A stretch of 39,671 nucleotides of DNA, taken from NCBI GenBank assembly GCA_000739515.1, contig DF820459.1, positions 516,826 to 556,496 on the forward strand, read 5' to 3'. The position numbers were made by a program, and so were the translations under genes. The notes below the pieces were generated by a model, which worked only from the letters and a program-made list of their open reading frames with translations, did no database searches and was not told where the DNA came from. Positions 32,314-39,671 of this stretch are shown here, one piece after another (position 1 is the first letter of the stretch; each line of letters starts with the position of its first letter). Origin of the DNA: Candidatus Moduliflexus flocculans. Its GTDB lineage: Bacteria > Moduliflexota > Moduliflexia > Moduliflexales > Moduliflexaceae.

Positions 32314-32626
32314 CACTTAGAATTTTGGCGCGAGGGTTACCCGCCTTCGCGCTTCGCAATTTAGCAGAAAAATTTCTAAATGATAAATTTCTTCGGAACA
32401 AAAACCGTTTCAAGAGTCTTTTGAAGATAAAGAACAACGGCACGTTTTTCATCGTGCCACTAACAGAATATGGGAGGTGATGTGACATTCGAATAGAATC
32501 ATGCTTGTAGTTATACGATTGTAGAATCATGTTTTTATAAATCCAAAACGCTTTATTCTCGTACTGGCGCACGTGATAAAGCGGAATCATTTTAATGAAC
32601 GCGCCTGATTTCAGGAGGATGCTCTC
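32314..32626. other. Intergenic stretch between the two wall-hydrolase genes
   Basis: No gene visible. It contains a GC hairpin (32328-32352) just after the CHAP stop and a short hairpin GGCACG/CGTGCC near 32440-32459. The word TAGAATCATG occurs twice around 32494 and 32522. No convincing promoter was found for the M23 gene. Confidence 0.4.
32328..32352 (+). terminator. Possible terminator after the CHAP gene
   Basis: GCGCGAGGG (32328-32336) and CCTTCGCGC (32344-32352) pair with one mismatch-like position, 15 bases after the CHAP stop. No T-tract follows, so confidence is low. Confidence 0.35.
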
Positions 32627-33922
32627 ATGAGATGGATTCAACGTTTTTGTAATGTCAGCGTAATGGTTATGGCTCTATTAACTATTTTTGCGGCATCGCA
32701 CGCGCATGCACAATTGAAAACCTCAACCGGTTTTTTCTATCCGACCAATTCCTATTGGGACGGATCGTACATTGGTTGGCTGCAAACAAATGGCGGAAAT
32801 GGGCAGTATCATTTAGCCATAGACTTCAAAGAAAATTATGGAACGCCTGTCGTCGCAATTGCCGATGGCGAGGTCGTCGCCGAAACATTTCAATATGTGA
32901 GTGGACAAGACGAGGGGGGCGCGTTAGTCGTCAAGCATCAACTGAGCGATGGCTCATACTTCACCGCCCTGTATGGACATATTTCTCTGATCAAACGGCA
33001 GGGAGAAACCGTGAAAGCCGGAGAGCAGATCGGAACGATTACGAATTGTTGGACACAATGGGGAAATTTGACGCATCTCCATTTCGAAATCCATCCGAAT
33101 CCGAGCGTCATCTGGACGCCGGCCTACACCTGGTCAACGTCTGATCTCAAAGGATGCGTCGATCCGCTCGCGTTTATGAATAACAATACTCCGGCAAGCC
33201 AAACGCCGCCGCAGCCAGAAGAGCCGTCTATCAGCTTTCAAGGCCAGATTGACGATACATTCATCGGCGAAGGGTATCAATGGGTTGAGCAGAATAAGCC
33301 GAATCTGCTAAGCCAGGGTTCAGATTATCAATACGCTGACATCATCGGCTACAATAGCTGGGACTATTTCAATATTCGCGGCATGAATATCGGGATTCGC
33401 GATGGGAAACTGACGGTGGATATTCGCACCGATTACACGCCTGGCATCGTTCCCGGAACGCAGAACGCGCGGACGGATTACGGCGATCTCTTTTTGAGCT
33501 TAAACGGCTGGACGCCAGACAGCGAAGTCTGGGAATATGTGTTTGACACCAGCGTGGGCAAACTGTATGACATTCGCAACGCGCAGGATCATATTCTCTA
33601 TTCTGACGATGTGTACGGCGAACGCTACAATACGCAATCCTACCGACATGGGCAGGAAGTTGAAATTGATCCAACCAATCTGGTCGCAATTGCCGATGGT
33701 ACGACCTCGAAAACGAATGGCCTCTATTCGATGACGTTCGATATTACCAAATTAGGCTTACTGTCCGATTTCTCGCTTGCGTTTCACTGGACAATGGGAT
33801 GCGCCAACGATGTCATTGAAGGAATGGTTTCGGCGCCAGAGCCTTCGACCATGCTTCTGTTAAGCAGCGGTTTGCTTGGAGTGCTTGCATTCAGAAATAA
33901 ATTATTGAAGCAACGTTGTTGA
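32627..33922 (+). CDS. M23 (LytM-type) peptidase with PEP-CTERM sorting signal
   Basis: A 431-residue secreted protein. A signal peptide ends near ASHAHAQ (about residue 29). The M23 zinc peptidase domain (about 50-180) carries HLAIDF (His62, Asp66) and the HxH motif in THLHFEIH (about 148). A beta-rich domain of about 200 residues follows. The end, APEPSTMLLLSSGLLGVLAF then RNKLLKQR, is a PEP-CTERM signal: PEP, hydrophobic helix, basic tail. Such proteins are handled by an exosortase and usually go with exopolysaccharide export; no exosortase gene is in the window. A good TCAGGAGG precedes ATG 32627. Confidence 0.9.
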   Translation: MRWIQRFCNVSVMVMALLTIFAASHAHAQLKTSTGFFYPTNSYWDGSYIGWLQTNGGNGQYHLAIDFKENYGTPVVAIADGEVVAETFQYVSGQDEGGALVVKHQLSDGSYFTALYGHISLIKRQGETVKAGEQIGTITNCWTQWGNLTHLHFEIHPNPSVIWTPAYTWSTSDLKGCVDPLAFMNNNTPASQTPPQPEEPSISFQGQIDDTFIGEGYQWVEQNKPNLLSQGSDYQYADIIGYNSWDYFNIRGMNIGIRDGKLTVDIRTDYTPGIVPGTQNARTDYGDLFLSLNGWTPDSEVWEYVFDTSVGKLYDIRNAQDHILYSDDVYGERYNTQSYRHGQEVEIDPTNLVAIADGTTSKTNGLYSMTFDITKLGLLSDFSLAFHWTMGCANDVIEGMVSAPEPSTMLLLSSGLLGVLAFRNKLLKQRC

Positions 33923-34030
33923 ACATTCTTTCTGTAGTTGTCACAATCGAGGCGGGCAAATAGTGTTAAGCGTTTGTCCGCCTATCGTTCTAATAAACGG
34001 TTTCATGCGGTATTTACCAGAGGCGTCAAC

Positions 34031-34873
34031 ATGAGACTTAACTTTTCTTCTTCGTCTTCAATTGGCTGCGCGTCTTTGTTGGCTGACACAAAGAACGCAT
34101 CTCCATTTGCTTTTATGCTCGCAAAATTGACCGATCTGCTGCGTGATTCGAAAATTGAAGTCGTGGAATTGTTGCAGGAGATTCGCCACTTGCAAGAAGA
34201 CCTCAAAGAAAAAATCCGCGAGCGAAAGTATACATTCGGGAAAGAGTATGATTACGCAATGCACGACATGAAAAACGCGTTCAGCGGCATGTTAGCGTGT
34301 GCGGATGTGCTGCGTCACGGCGAACTCGAACCGGCTGACCGGCAGGAATTGCTGCAATTGATTCAAGGCGAGATGGAACGAATTGTTCGTTTGGCAGGCG
34401 AATGCCATAAAAACGGAGTGCCGCTATCTATTCGACCAGCTTCCATCGCGAAGTTCCTCGACACATTCGTTCCTTTTCTCCGTCATCATCTGTTTGCGAA
34501 CCGCAATATTACGCTTCAGATAAACATGCAATATCGCGGTTGTATCCGGATTGATCTGGAAAAAATGGAACAGGCGTTTCTGAACATTGTCTATAACGCC
34601 CGCGATGCCATGCCGGACGGCGGAACGTTGACCATTGCGACTAAACGGATTAACGCAATGGTCTGCATCGAATTTACCGATACCGGCTGCGGCATGTCGC
34701 CGGAACTGCAAGCGCATTTCCTCGAACCGTTCGTGACCTCAGGCAAGCCTTCCGGGACGGGGCTTGGCATGGCGATTGTCAAAGAGATTCTTGACGCACA
34801 TCATGGCCGTATCGAAGTCGAAAGCGCGGTCAATGCCGGAACGACGATTCGGCTGTGCTTGCCGGTCAAATAG
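34031..34873 (+). CDS. Soluble orphan histidine kinase
   Basis: A 280-residue kinase without membrane helices. A coiled coil (about 30-65) precedes the dimerisation region with His78 in DYAMHDMKNAFSGMLACADV. The ATPase domain (about 160-280) has the N-box FLNIVYNARDAMPDGG, G1 FTDTGCGMSPE and G2 KPSGTGLGMAIVKEIL. No sensor domain is seen beyond the first 60 residues. Start: ATG 34031, with a GAGG 9 bases upstream; the frame extends to a TTG at 33938 that lacks support. It is not next to a response regulator; the lone receiver at 3801 is far away, so the partner is unknown. Confidence 0.88.
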   Translation: MRLNFSSSSSIGCASLLADTKNASPFAFMLAKLTDLLRDSKIEVVELLQEIRHLQEDLKEKIRERKYTFGKEYDYAMHDMKNAFSGMLACADVLRHGELEPADRQELLQLIQGEMERIVRLAGECHKNGVPLSIRPASIAKFLDTFVPFLRHHLFANRNITLQINMQYRGCIRIDLEKMEQAFLNIVYNARDAMPDGGTLTIATKRINAMVCIEFTDTGCGMSPELQAHFLEPFVTSGKPSGTGLGMAIVKEILDAHHGRIEVESAVNAGTTIRLCLPVK

Positions 34874-34942
34874 GAAACCGCAACGATTGTTAGAATGGAG
34901 CGAAGTCGAACGGTTTTTATGAGAAACTCATCCTCATATCAG

Positions 34943-35515
34943 TTAGTTCGCTGGCGATTTTTCTTGAAGCGCCTTCTTAATCTGTTCCACATTCAATTCA
35001 CGAATAAATGTCTTCAAGTTTCCGAAGATTGCATGATAGCCGAAACCGCCATTGGCCATTTCATCCAGCGCCTCTTCTTTCGTCCAGCCTTCGACAACGA
35101 TGCGATACGCCGCCATCACCGTGCCGGTGCGATCCGCGCCATGCAGGCAATGCACGAATACCGGCGCTCGGTCGGCATCGGTGATCACGCGCAGCGCTTC
35201 GATGATTTCGCCTTGATTCGGCAGCAGCGCGAACATGCGGATATGTATATAGTCAAGCGGTGTATCGCCGATTTCATCGCGGTCAGAATGAAATGTGCGC
35301 AGATCAACAATCGTCTTAATTCCCATCTCATGCAGGCGCTTCATTCCTTCCGCCGTCGGCTGGCCGCCGCGATAGAGCATATCCGACACGCGATGCAGAT
35401 TCGGCAGCCCCTTTTCATGCAGCGGCGTCGCCCATTTCGCCGGACGCGACTCGGCTGCCCAGATCGTTGAAACGCAGAAAAGCATAATGATTATGCAAAA
35501 ATACAGATGTTTCAT
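34943..35515 (-). CDS. Periplasmic dual-specificity/tyrosine phosphatase
   Basis: A 190-residue protein with a signal peptide (MKHLYFCIIIMLFCVSTIWA then A-E-S). The phosphatase domain has YRGGQPTAEGMKRLHEMGIK and TIVDLRTFHSDRDE, and the CX5R loop HCLHGADRTG (Cys123, Arg129). The family includes Siw14-like and bacterial tyrosine phosphatases. The general-acid Asp is less clear. A periplasmic site suggests action on exopolysaccharide-related or other exported phosphorylated targets. ATG 35515 is chosen because the export signal starts there; upstream codons (to 35575) are not typical. Confidence 0.88.
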   Translation of the reverse strand: MKHLYFCIIIMLFCVSTIWAAESRPAKWATPLHEKGLPNLHRVSDMLYRGGQPTAEGMKRLHEMGIKTIVDLRTFHSDRDEIGDTPLDYIHIRMFALLPNQGEIIEALRVITDADRAPVFVHCLHGADRTGTVMAAYRIVVEGWTKEEALDEMANGGFGYHAIFGNLKTFIRELNVEQIKKALQEKSPAN

Positions 35516-35588
35516 CGGGTGGTTGATGGAACACGGATAACGCGGATTGCGCGGATTCATGCGGATACAAACCAAAAAGATAACTACT

Positions 35589-35695
35589 TAGGTCTCAGGA
35601 GTGCCAAAGCTTGCTTTGGCACTCCGAATGAGCGAGATCGTTGCGCTCTTGAGGCGACGTTGTCGCCTTGCCAAAGCAAGCTTTGGCGCTCCTAA
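35589..35695. repeat. Cluster of three palindromes with GCCAAAGC arms
   Basis: GGAGTGCCAAAGC (35598-35610) pairs perfectly with GCTTTGGCACTCC (35613-35625). GGCGAC (35653-35658) pairs with GTCGCC (35662-35667). CCAAAGC (35671-35677) pairs with GCTTTGG (35680-35686). The outer ends AGGAGTGCC and GGCGCTCCT also face each other. The motif recurs at 21848-21894. The gap has no gene. Confidence 0.6.
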
Positions 35696-35723
35696 ATAAT
35701 TACCCAAAAAGTTTTTTCCGCGA

Positions 35724-35824
35724 TAGTAAAGTTGAAAAAGTAACTTCCAAGAACCTCACCCCTCCCCGTTGGGGAGGGGCTGGGGGGGTGGCAGATACGT
35801 GGAAGTTATTTTTTACATTTTACA
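35724..35824. mobile_element. MITE-like element, copy 2 (101 bp)
   Basis: The left end (35724-35749) and right end (35800-35824) are imperfect inverted repeats sharing GTAAA, an A-run and TAACTTCCA with its complement TGGAAGTTA. They match the ends of the copy at 27522-27615. The centre differs: CCTCCCC-GTT-GGGGAGG inside longer C-rich/G-rich arms, resembling the core of the 20344-20511 element. It lies just downstream of purH, in the convergent gap. Confidence 0.65.
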
Positions 35825-35862
35825 TATCCGTGAAATCCGCGTTATCCGCGTTCCATCTCGTT

Positions 35863-37488
35863 TTAATGCTTAAAATGCCGCAGGCCGGTCAGAATCATGG
35901 CGACGCCGAGGCGGTTGCAGGCGTCGAACGACAGATTGTCGCGCATCGAGCCGCCGGGCTGCGTGATGGTCTTGACGCCGTGTTCCGCCGCAAATTCGAC
36001 GTTATCCGGGAACGGGAAAAAGGCGTCGGAAATCATGATCGCCTTGCCGATTTCCGCCGCGATATACGCTTCTAATCCGGCAGAATCGCCGTTATATTCG
36101 GCTGTCAGCGTCTCGCGGCTGCGTTCCAGCGCAAGTTTCGTCGAATTCAGGCGGTTCGGCTGCCCTGCGCCCATGCCGAGCATCTGGAACAGGCCGTTTT
36201 TCTCCCGCACCAACACAATCGAATTCGATTTGATATTGGAAATCGCTTTCAGGCCGAATTCGACAAGCGGGCGAATTGCGTCAATATCCGGTTTGATCTC
36301 AGTGACCGCTTCCATTTTCGATAACAGTTCCAAATCGGCGTCCTGCGCTAACAGCAAGCCGTTGACATAACGCACATCTTTCCGGCAGGGCGGAAAGGCG
36401 GTGTTATACTCAATCACCCGCAGGTTTTTGTGCTGCTGCAAATATGCCAGCGTGTCCGCCGGAATCTGCGGCGCGATGATGACTTCGACGAATTTGCGTT
36501 GGCTGCGATCTTCGGCGTCCAACATGAGAAATTCGGCGGCGCGGCGCTCAAGCGGGCGATTGAAAGCGAGAATCCCGCCGTATGCGGAGACCGGGTCTCC
36601 CGCCCACGCCGCCTCGAAGACCTGCCGTTGGTCGTCTCCTTCCGCCAAACCGCACGGATTCGTGTGCTTAATCACTGCGCAACCAGTTTTGCTCAGGCGG
36701 CGCACCGACTCGATGGCGCCGTTAATATCGAGAATATTGTTGAACGACAGCTCTTTGCCGTGCAGAATCTTCATGTCATACAGCGAGCTGGCGTCGGCCT
36801 CTTTGTCGCGATAATAGAACGCTTTCTGATGCGAGTTTTCGCCGTAGCGCAATTCTTTCCCGCCCGTGAACGCCAGCCGCAGCGACAATTCGCCGTCGAG
36901 CTTATCCATCGCCGTTGCGATCATGGCGTCGTAATCGGCGGTATGGTTGAACGCCTTGCGCATCAGCCGCTTGCGCGTGGCATAGCTCAACGCGCCCTGA
37001 TTCGTGGTCAATTCGGCGATCAGCGCGTCATAGTCCGCCACGTCGGTCACGACGGCGACATATTTGAAATTCTTCGCCCCCGCCCGCACCATTGTCGGCC
37101 CGCCGATGTCAATATTTTCAATCAGCGTCGCCTCGTCCGCGCCCGCGTCCAGCACTTTCTTGAACGGGTACAGATTGCAGACGACGAGGTCAATCGGCGT
37201 GATGTTGAGGTGTTCGGCTTCGGCGTTGTCCTTCTCGCGGTCGAACAACAGCGCGGATTCGATGGCGAAGGAAATCGTTTTCATCCGTCCGCCGAACGCC
37301 TCCGGGTTGCCGGTGACTTGTTGAATATCGGTGTAGGCGATGCCGTTCTCTTGCAACGTTTTGCCCGTGCCGCCAGTGGAAATCAGTTCGCAGCCATATT
37401 GCCGCAACGTGTTCGCCAACGGAATCAGGCCGGTTTTGTCGGAGACGCTGAGTAAGGCGCGTTTGATAGAAATCATCATTGTCATCAT
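35863..37488 (-). CDS. purH: Bifunctional AICAR transformylase/IMP cyclohydrolase
   Basis: A 541-residue enzyme for the last two steps of IMP synthesis. The N-terminal cyclohydrolase (1-200) shows RALLSVSDKTGLIPLANTL, ELISTGGTGKTLQE, GGRMKT and NLYPFK. The C-terminal transformylase has GKELRYGENSHQKA, LSFNNILDINGA, the KHTNPCG catalytic motif, GDPVSAYGGILAFNRP and the end FDACNRLGVAMILTGLRHFKH. The length is usual. The first codons read M-M-T-M-M-I-S; GGAGG abuts the first ATG, so translation probably starts at the second or one of the later ATGs (37485-37476). It lies 22 bases downstream of the ATPase/TOPRIM-like pair on the same strand. Confidence 0.97.
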   Translation of the reverse strand: MMTMMISIKRALLSVSDKTGLIPLANTLRQYGCELISTGGTGKTLQENGIAYTDIQQVTGNPEAFGGRMKTISFAIESALLFDREKDNAEAEHLNITPIDLVVCNLYPFKKVLDAGADEATLIENIDIGGPTMVRAGAKNFKYVAVVTDVADYDALIAELTTNQGALSYATRKRLMRKAFNHTADYDAMIATAMDKLDGELSLRLAFTGGKELRYGENSHQKAFYYRDKEADASSLYDMKILHGKELSFNNILDINGAIESVRRLSKTGCAVIKHTNPCGLAEGDDQRQVFEAAWAGDPVSAYGGILAFNRPLERRAAEFLMLDAEDRSQRKFVEVIIAPQIPADTLAYLQQHKNLRVIEYNTAFPPCRKDVRYVNGLLLAQDADLELLSKMEAVTEIKPDIDAIRPLVEFGLKAISNIKSNSIVLVREKNGLFQMLGMGAGQPNRLNSTKLALERSRETLTAEYNGDSAGLEAYIAAEIGKAIMISDAFFPFPDNVEFAAEHGVKTITQPGGSMRDNLSFDACNRLGVAMILTGLRHFKH

Positions 37489-37510
37489 ACCTCCTTGAAT
37501 GAGTGTTCAT

Positions 37511-38281
37511 TTATTGCCCTTGAGTGACAGGGCTATATGTTCCATGAGCAAGACAATATTTACGTGATGGAGAGTCAGGCAGCAAGCTGTAATATGGATG
37601 GTCTTCCAGAATTTTGACGCACCATGCGAAGAGCGTTCTAAGCCAGGCGCACGTCTCCGGGCGAGAAAGAACATGCTCGACATCAAGCTTTTTCAGAATC
37701 TCGCCACCATCGCGAACTTCATTGAATTCATGATGCAGGTTTTTTAACTGATGTTTTGGGTTGGGGATCGTTTCAACGTCTCCTGCATAATCAGTCAACG
37801 GCGGATCAAGTTTCAGCGCGTTATTGATAGCGTTGGCCTCGGCGAAATAATAGGCTTCCAGCATATTGACAAGAAAATGCACAGCGGCTCGTTGTTGCTG
37901 TTCGGAATTCAACATCGTATTCAATCCCAATCTATAACGCTTGAACACATCAGATGCCCGCTCCTCCCAGCCATCCATATCGTCTATCAAAAGAACGAAA
38001 CCACATGGATAATCCTGAAAAAAGCGACGTGCGATTTTTACAAAATCTTCATCTCTGTCAGGGATGAGCGAGCCTTTCCCAATCTTTTTCAGTTTTTTTT
38101 GTTCAGAAGTGATCGGCCTTCTTTGAGGGACTTGACCTATAATCTTGAACGTACAACAGCCTGTTGACATCAGCGACTTGAATAAATTCGGTAAATGGCC
38201 TTTTTCGGAATCTCCTGTCACAATCAATCCGAAATAAATATGTGGATTCACAGTGCCGACATTGTTATTGTTCTGGGGCAT
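37511..38281 (-). CDS. DUF4276/TOPRIM-like protein, partner of the AAA ATPase
   Basis: A 256-residue soluble protein. The opening strand YFGLIVTGDSEKGHLPNLFK, the acidic CGFVLLIDDMDGWEERASDV and the later VNMLEAYYFAEANA have the order of a TOPRIM-like fold: acidic residue after strand 1, DxD after a middle strand, then a Glu helix. This matches DUF4276-type partners of OLD-like ATPases, as known from memory. It would be the nuclease-like effector of the pair. Start: ATG 38281, with GGAGGAAAAGG just upstream inside the ATPase gene, overlapping it by 17 bases. The C-terminal 60 residues are not recognised. The substrate is unknown. Confidence 0.6.
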   Translation of the reverse strand: MPQNNNNVGTVNPHIYFGLIVTGDSEKGHLPNLFKSLMSTGCCTFKIIGQVPQRRPITSEQKKLKKIGKGSLIPDRDEDFVKIARRFFQDYPCGFVLLIDDMDGWEERASDVFKRYRLGLNTMLNSEQQQRAAVHFLVNMLEAYYFAEANAINNALKLDPPLTDYAGDVETIPNPKHQLKNLHHEFNEVRDGGEILKKLDVEHVLSRPETCAWLRTLFAWCVKILEDHPYYSLLPDSPSRKYCLAHGTYSPVTQGQ

Positions 38282-39491
38282 GATCCTTTTCCTCCCAGAA
38301 CCCCTTTTCTTTCCATACGGGCTTGCTCTGCGCAGCAATCAATTCGGCCATATACAGCGAGCCGGTTGCATATTGTTCCAACAGGTCTTGAATATTTTCG
38401 ATTTCGCTGACTCGCCTGACGACTGTTTGTCGAGTTTCATCACGTTCGAATGCCAAAATATTTGCCGGGTCGAACTGGCTGATCAAGACAGGGGAATGTG
38501 TGGCGATAAAAATTTGCTTGTCCCACTCTTTGACGGCAAGTTCGACAGCTTCGGCAAACACGGCTAACGCATGGGGATGCAGCGAAGTCTCCGGTTCGTC
38601 GAATAAGATCATCGAATGCCGATTCTTCCCCTCAGAAAAAAGCGCGGTCAGCAGGATCAACATTTGCAAGTGACCGTCGGAGACGCCTGACGCTTGAATC
38701 GGCTCACGCAGTCCTTTTTCGCGAAAGCTGGCATAAACCGAACTGGGACCTGTTTGATCGAAGATTAATTCATCGAAATCAGGAAAAGTTTTCTGCATAA
38801 ACGAGAGAATCGTATCATAGCGACCATCTAACGATCCTTTTCCAGCAAGGTTTCTTAACACTGACCAGAGATTCTGGCATCGCTCCGAGAGCCATGTATG
38901 ATAATTCGATTCCGATCCTATATTTTTCAGTCTAAAAAAATCGAATTTTCGCGATGGATAGAAATGAAGAGACTGGAGTATCTGATTCATTTCAGACGCT
39001 GATCTTGGCGGATTCTCTAAGAAATCAAGATAACGACCTAATGCTAATTTTTCAGGGTCTCTTAGAGGTACTTCTAAATATTGCGTTAAATTGGTATGAT
39101 AAAAAAAGGCTTTATCACTGCCGATTTTTCGATCAATCAAACGAATATTTAATGTTTTGTCATGCAACATTTCTCCGACAAACGGTTCGATTCGTCCAGA
39201 TGAATATCCGAAAACAACTTCATATTCAGCCAATTCCGTTTCAAGCGTGATGGCGATATTCGCGCCATCTTCGGCCAAAATCCATCGCATTCCAATACCA
39301 TGGCTTCGATCTGTCGATGCCTGGTCGACTCCTGTTGTGATGCAATCTCTCACAAGCCAACTTGTATCCAAAAAGGTTGATTTCCCAGCCCCATTCGGAC
39401 CGAATAACACATTTAACGCATCGGTCTTTATTGTAATATCCGCAAGAGAACGAAAATTGCGAATATGTAAACTTTTCAGTTGGATTGCCAT
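38265..39491 (-). CDS. AAA ATPase, OLD/RecF-like (AAA_21 type)
   Basis: A 408-residue ABC-type ATPase of the SMC/RecF/OLD group. It has IRNFRSLADITIK, Walker A VLFGPNGAGKSTF, a signature-like GVSDGHLQMLILLTALF, Walker B MILFDEPETSLHPHA and the switch His in IFIATHSPVLISQF. The middle (about 100-270) is a helical insert with no long coiled coil. Paired with the downstream TOPRIM-like protein it forms a split OLD-like system; similar ATPase-effector pairs (such as PARIS AriA-AriB and Gabija) defend against phage. GAGGAG lies just before ATG 39491. It is the first gene of the pair. Confidence 0.88.
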   Translation of the reverse strand: MAIQLKSLHIRNFRSLADITIKTDALNVLFGPNGAGKSTFLDTSWLVRDCITTGVDQASTDRSHGIGMRWILAEDGANIAITLETELAEYEVVFGYSSGRIEPFVGEMLHDKTLNIRLIDRKIGSDKAFFYHTNLTQYLEVPLRDPEKLALGRYLDFLENPPRSASEMNQILQSLHFYPSRKFDFFRLKNIGSESNYHTWLSERCQNLWSVLRNLAGKGSLDGRYDTILSFMQKTFPDFDELIFDQTGPSSVYASFREKGLREPIQASGVSDGHLQMLILLTALFSEGKNRHSMILFDEPETSLHPHALAVFAEAVELAVKEWDKQIFIATHSPVLISQFDPANILAFERDETRQTVVRRVSEIENIQDLLEQYATGSLYMAELIAAQSKPVWKEKGFWEEKDHAPEQ

Positions 39492-39573
39492 GCTTTAATC
39501 CTCCTCAGTTTTAGTTATTGCTTCGTCTGAAGATACATCACAATATTCTTGAAAATTTTTAAAACGTTGCCTT

Positions 39574-39671
39574 CTATGGTCTCCAATCGAAACCTGCGAC
39601 GCTGACGAGTTCCTGCGCAAGCGGGCGAGTTTCGCCGGTTGACAGGGTAACAAGAGACAGCGGCGACACCC
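39574..39671 (-). CDS. C-terminal end of an unknown protein (partial)
   Basis: A minus-strand frame open from the window edge ends VSPLSLVTLSTGETRPLAQE then LVSVAGFDWRP and TAG at 39574-39576. Its codons are like the window's real genes. The STGETRPLA turn recalls beta-propeller repeats, but the protein cannot be identified. An alternative frame stays open to a TAA at 39495-39497, three bases before the ATPase ATG; its composition is less convincing, but it would imply a coupled third gene of the ATPase system. Confidence 0.4.
   Translation of the reverse strand, partial: VSPLSLVTLSTGETRPLAQELVSVAGFDWRP

Noticed and set aside
31540..32641. Minus-strand frames opposite the CHAP gene
   Set aside because: The plus-strand CHAP-DUF2690 protein has clear motifs and a lipobox; the opposite frames have none.
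35589..35695. CRISPR-like array, because CCAAAGC words recur
   Set aside because: The units are palindromes in opposite orientations, not regularly spaced direct repeats with unique spacers, and no cas genes are present.
36430..37455. Plus-strand 341-codon frame opposite purH
   Set aside because: purH is unambiguous on the minus strand; the long opposite frame is a codon-bias artefact.

Overview
The window reads as accessory-rich chromosome of a diderm, environmental bacterium of mid GC content. The evidence is a lipoprotein, a PEP-CTERM surface protein, periplasmic enzymes, large sensory and regulatory proteins, many small palindromic repeats and several toxin-antitoxin (TA) modules. The mix of a YesM/YesN-type two-component pair, PEP-CTERM, DUF1566 and TPR proteins suggests an uncultured deep-branching phylum, perhaps Modulibacteria/KSB3-like. 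That placement is inference from style only.

Layout. 1-5,309 (+): the tail of a membrane transporter, a HAD phosphatase, then a compact translation/ribosome-assembly operon (rplU-rpmA-obgE-rsfS-rlmH-lone receiver domain-apt), tRNA-Arg(CCU) and a Nudix hydrolase. 5,395-7,338 (-): an orphan dipeptide-type ABC ATPase, an FmdB zinc ribbon and an unknown protein, with a good promoter. 7,953-8,732: two small convergent proteins. 9,064-11,312 (+): a DinG/XPD-like helicase overlapping a small protein that resembles the PcrA/UvrD C-terminal tail. 11,464-18,762 (+): an envelope glycosylation-like cluster of two GT-C-like membrane proteins flanking a membrane protein with a central spermidine-synthase-like domain, followed by a polyprenyl-phosphate-type GT2. 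18,814-20,108: an ECF-like sigma factor and a frameshifted CGGC-domain gene. 20,661-25,313 (+): an M20 peptidase, then a hemerythrin-YesM-YesN signalling operon.

25,340-27,521 (-) is a mosaic in which four copies of one TPR-tail repeat alternate with three TA units: PIN plus partner, HicBA, and a truncated HigB. The TA genes start at or just inside the end of one repeat, and the next repeat begins almost at their stop codon. A MITE-like palindrome interrupts the most upstream repeat, and a possible group II intron remnant lies beyond it.

28,059-31,181 (-) holds what may be an undescribed signalling system: a sigma-like regulator with a cysteine cluster, a soluble zinc-finger anti-sigma-like protein, and a single-pass membrane protein. 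The last combines a cytoplasmic Lon-protease-like domain with an outside DUF1566 domain. I infer regulated proteolysis of the anti-sigma by a transmembrane sensor-protease.

31,405-34,873 (+): a CHAP-DUF2690 lipoprotein, an M23 PEP-CTERM peptidase and a soluble histidine kinase. 34,943-39,671 (-): a periplasmic tyrosine phosphatase, a repeat cluster including a second copy of the MITE, purH, and directly upstream of purH an overlapping AAA ATPase plus TOPRIM-like/DUF4276-like pair that looks like an antiphage module. All function calls rest on motif reading; no database search was possible.
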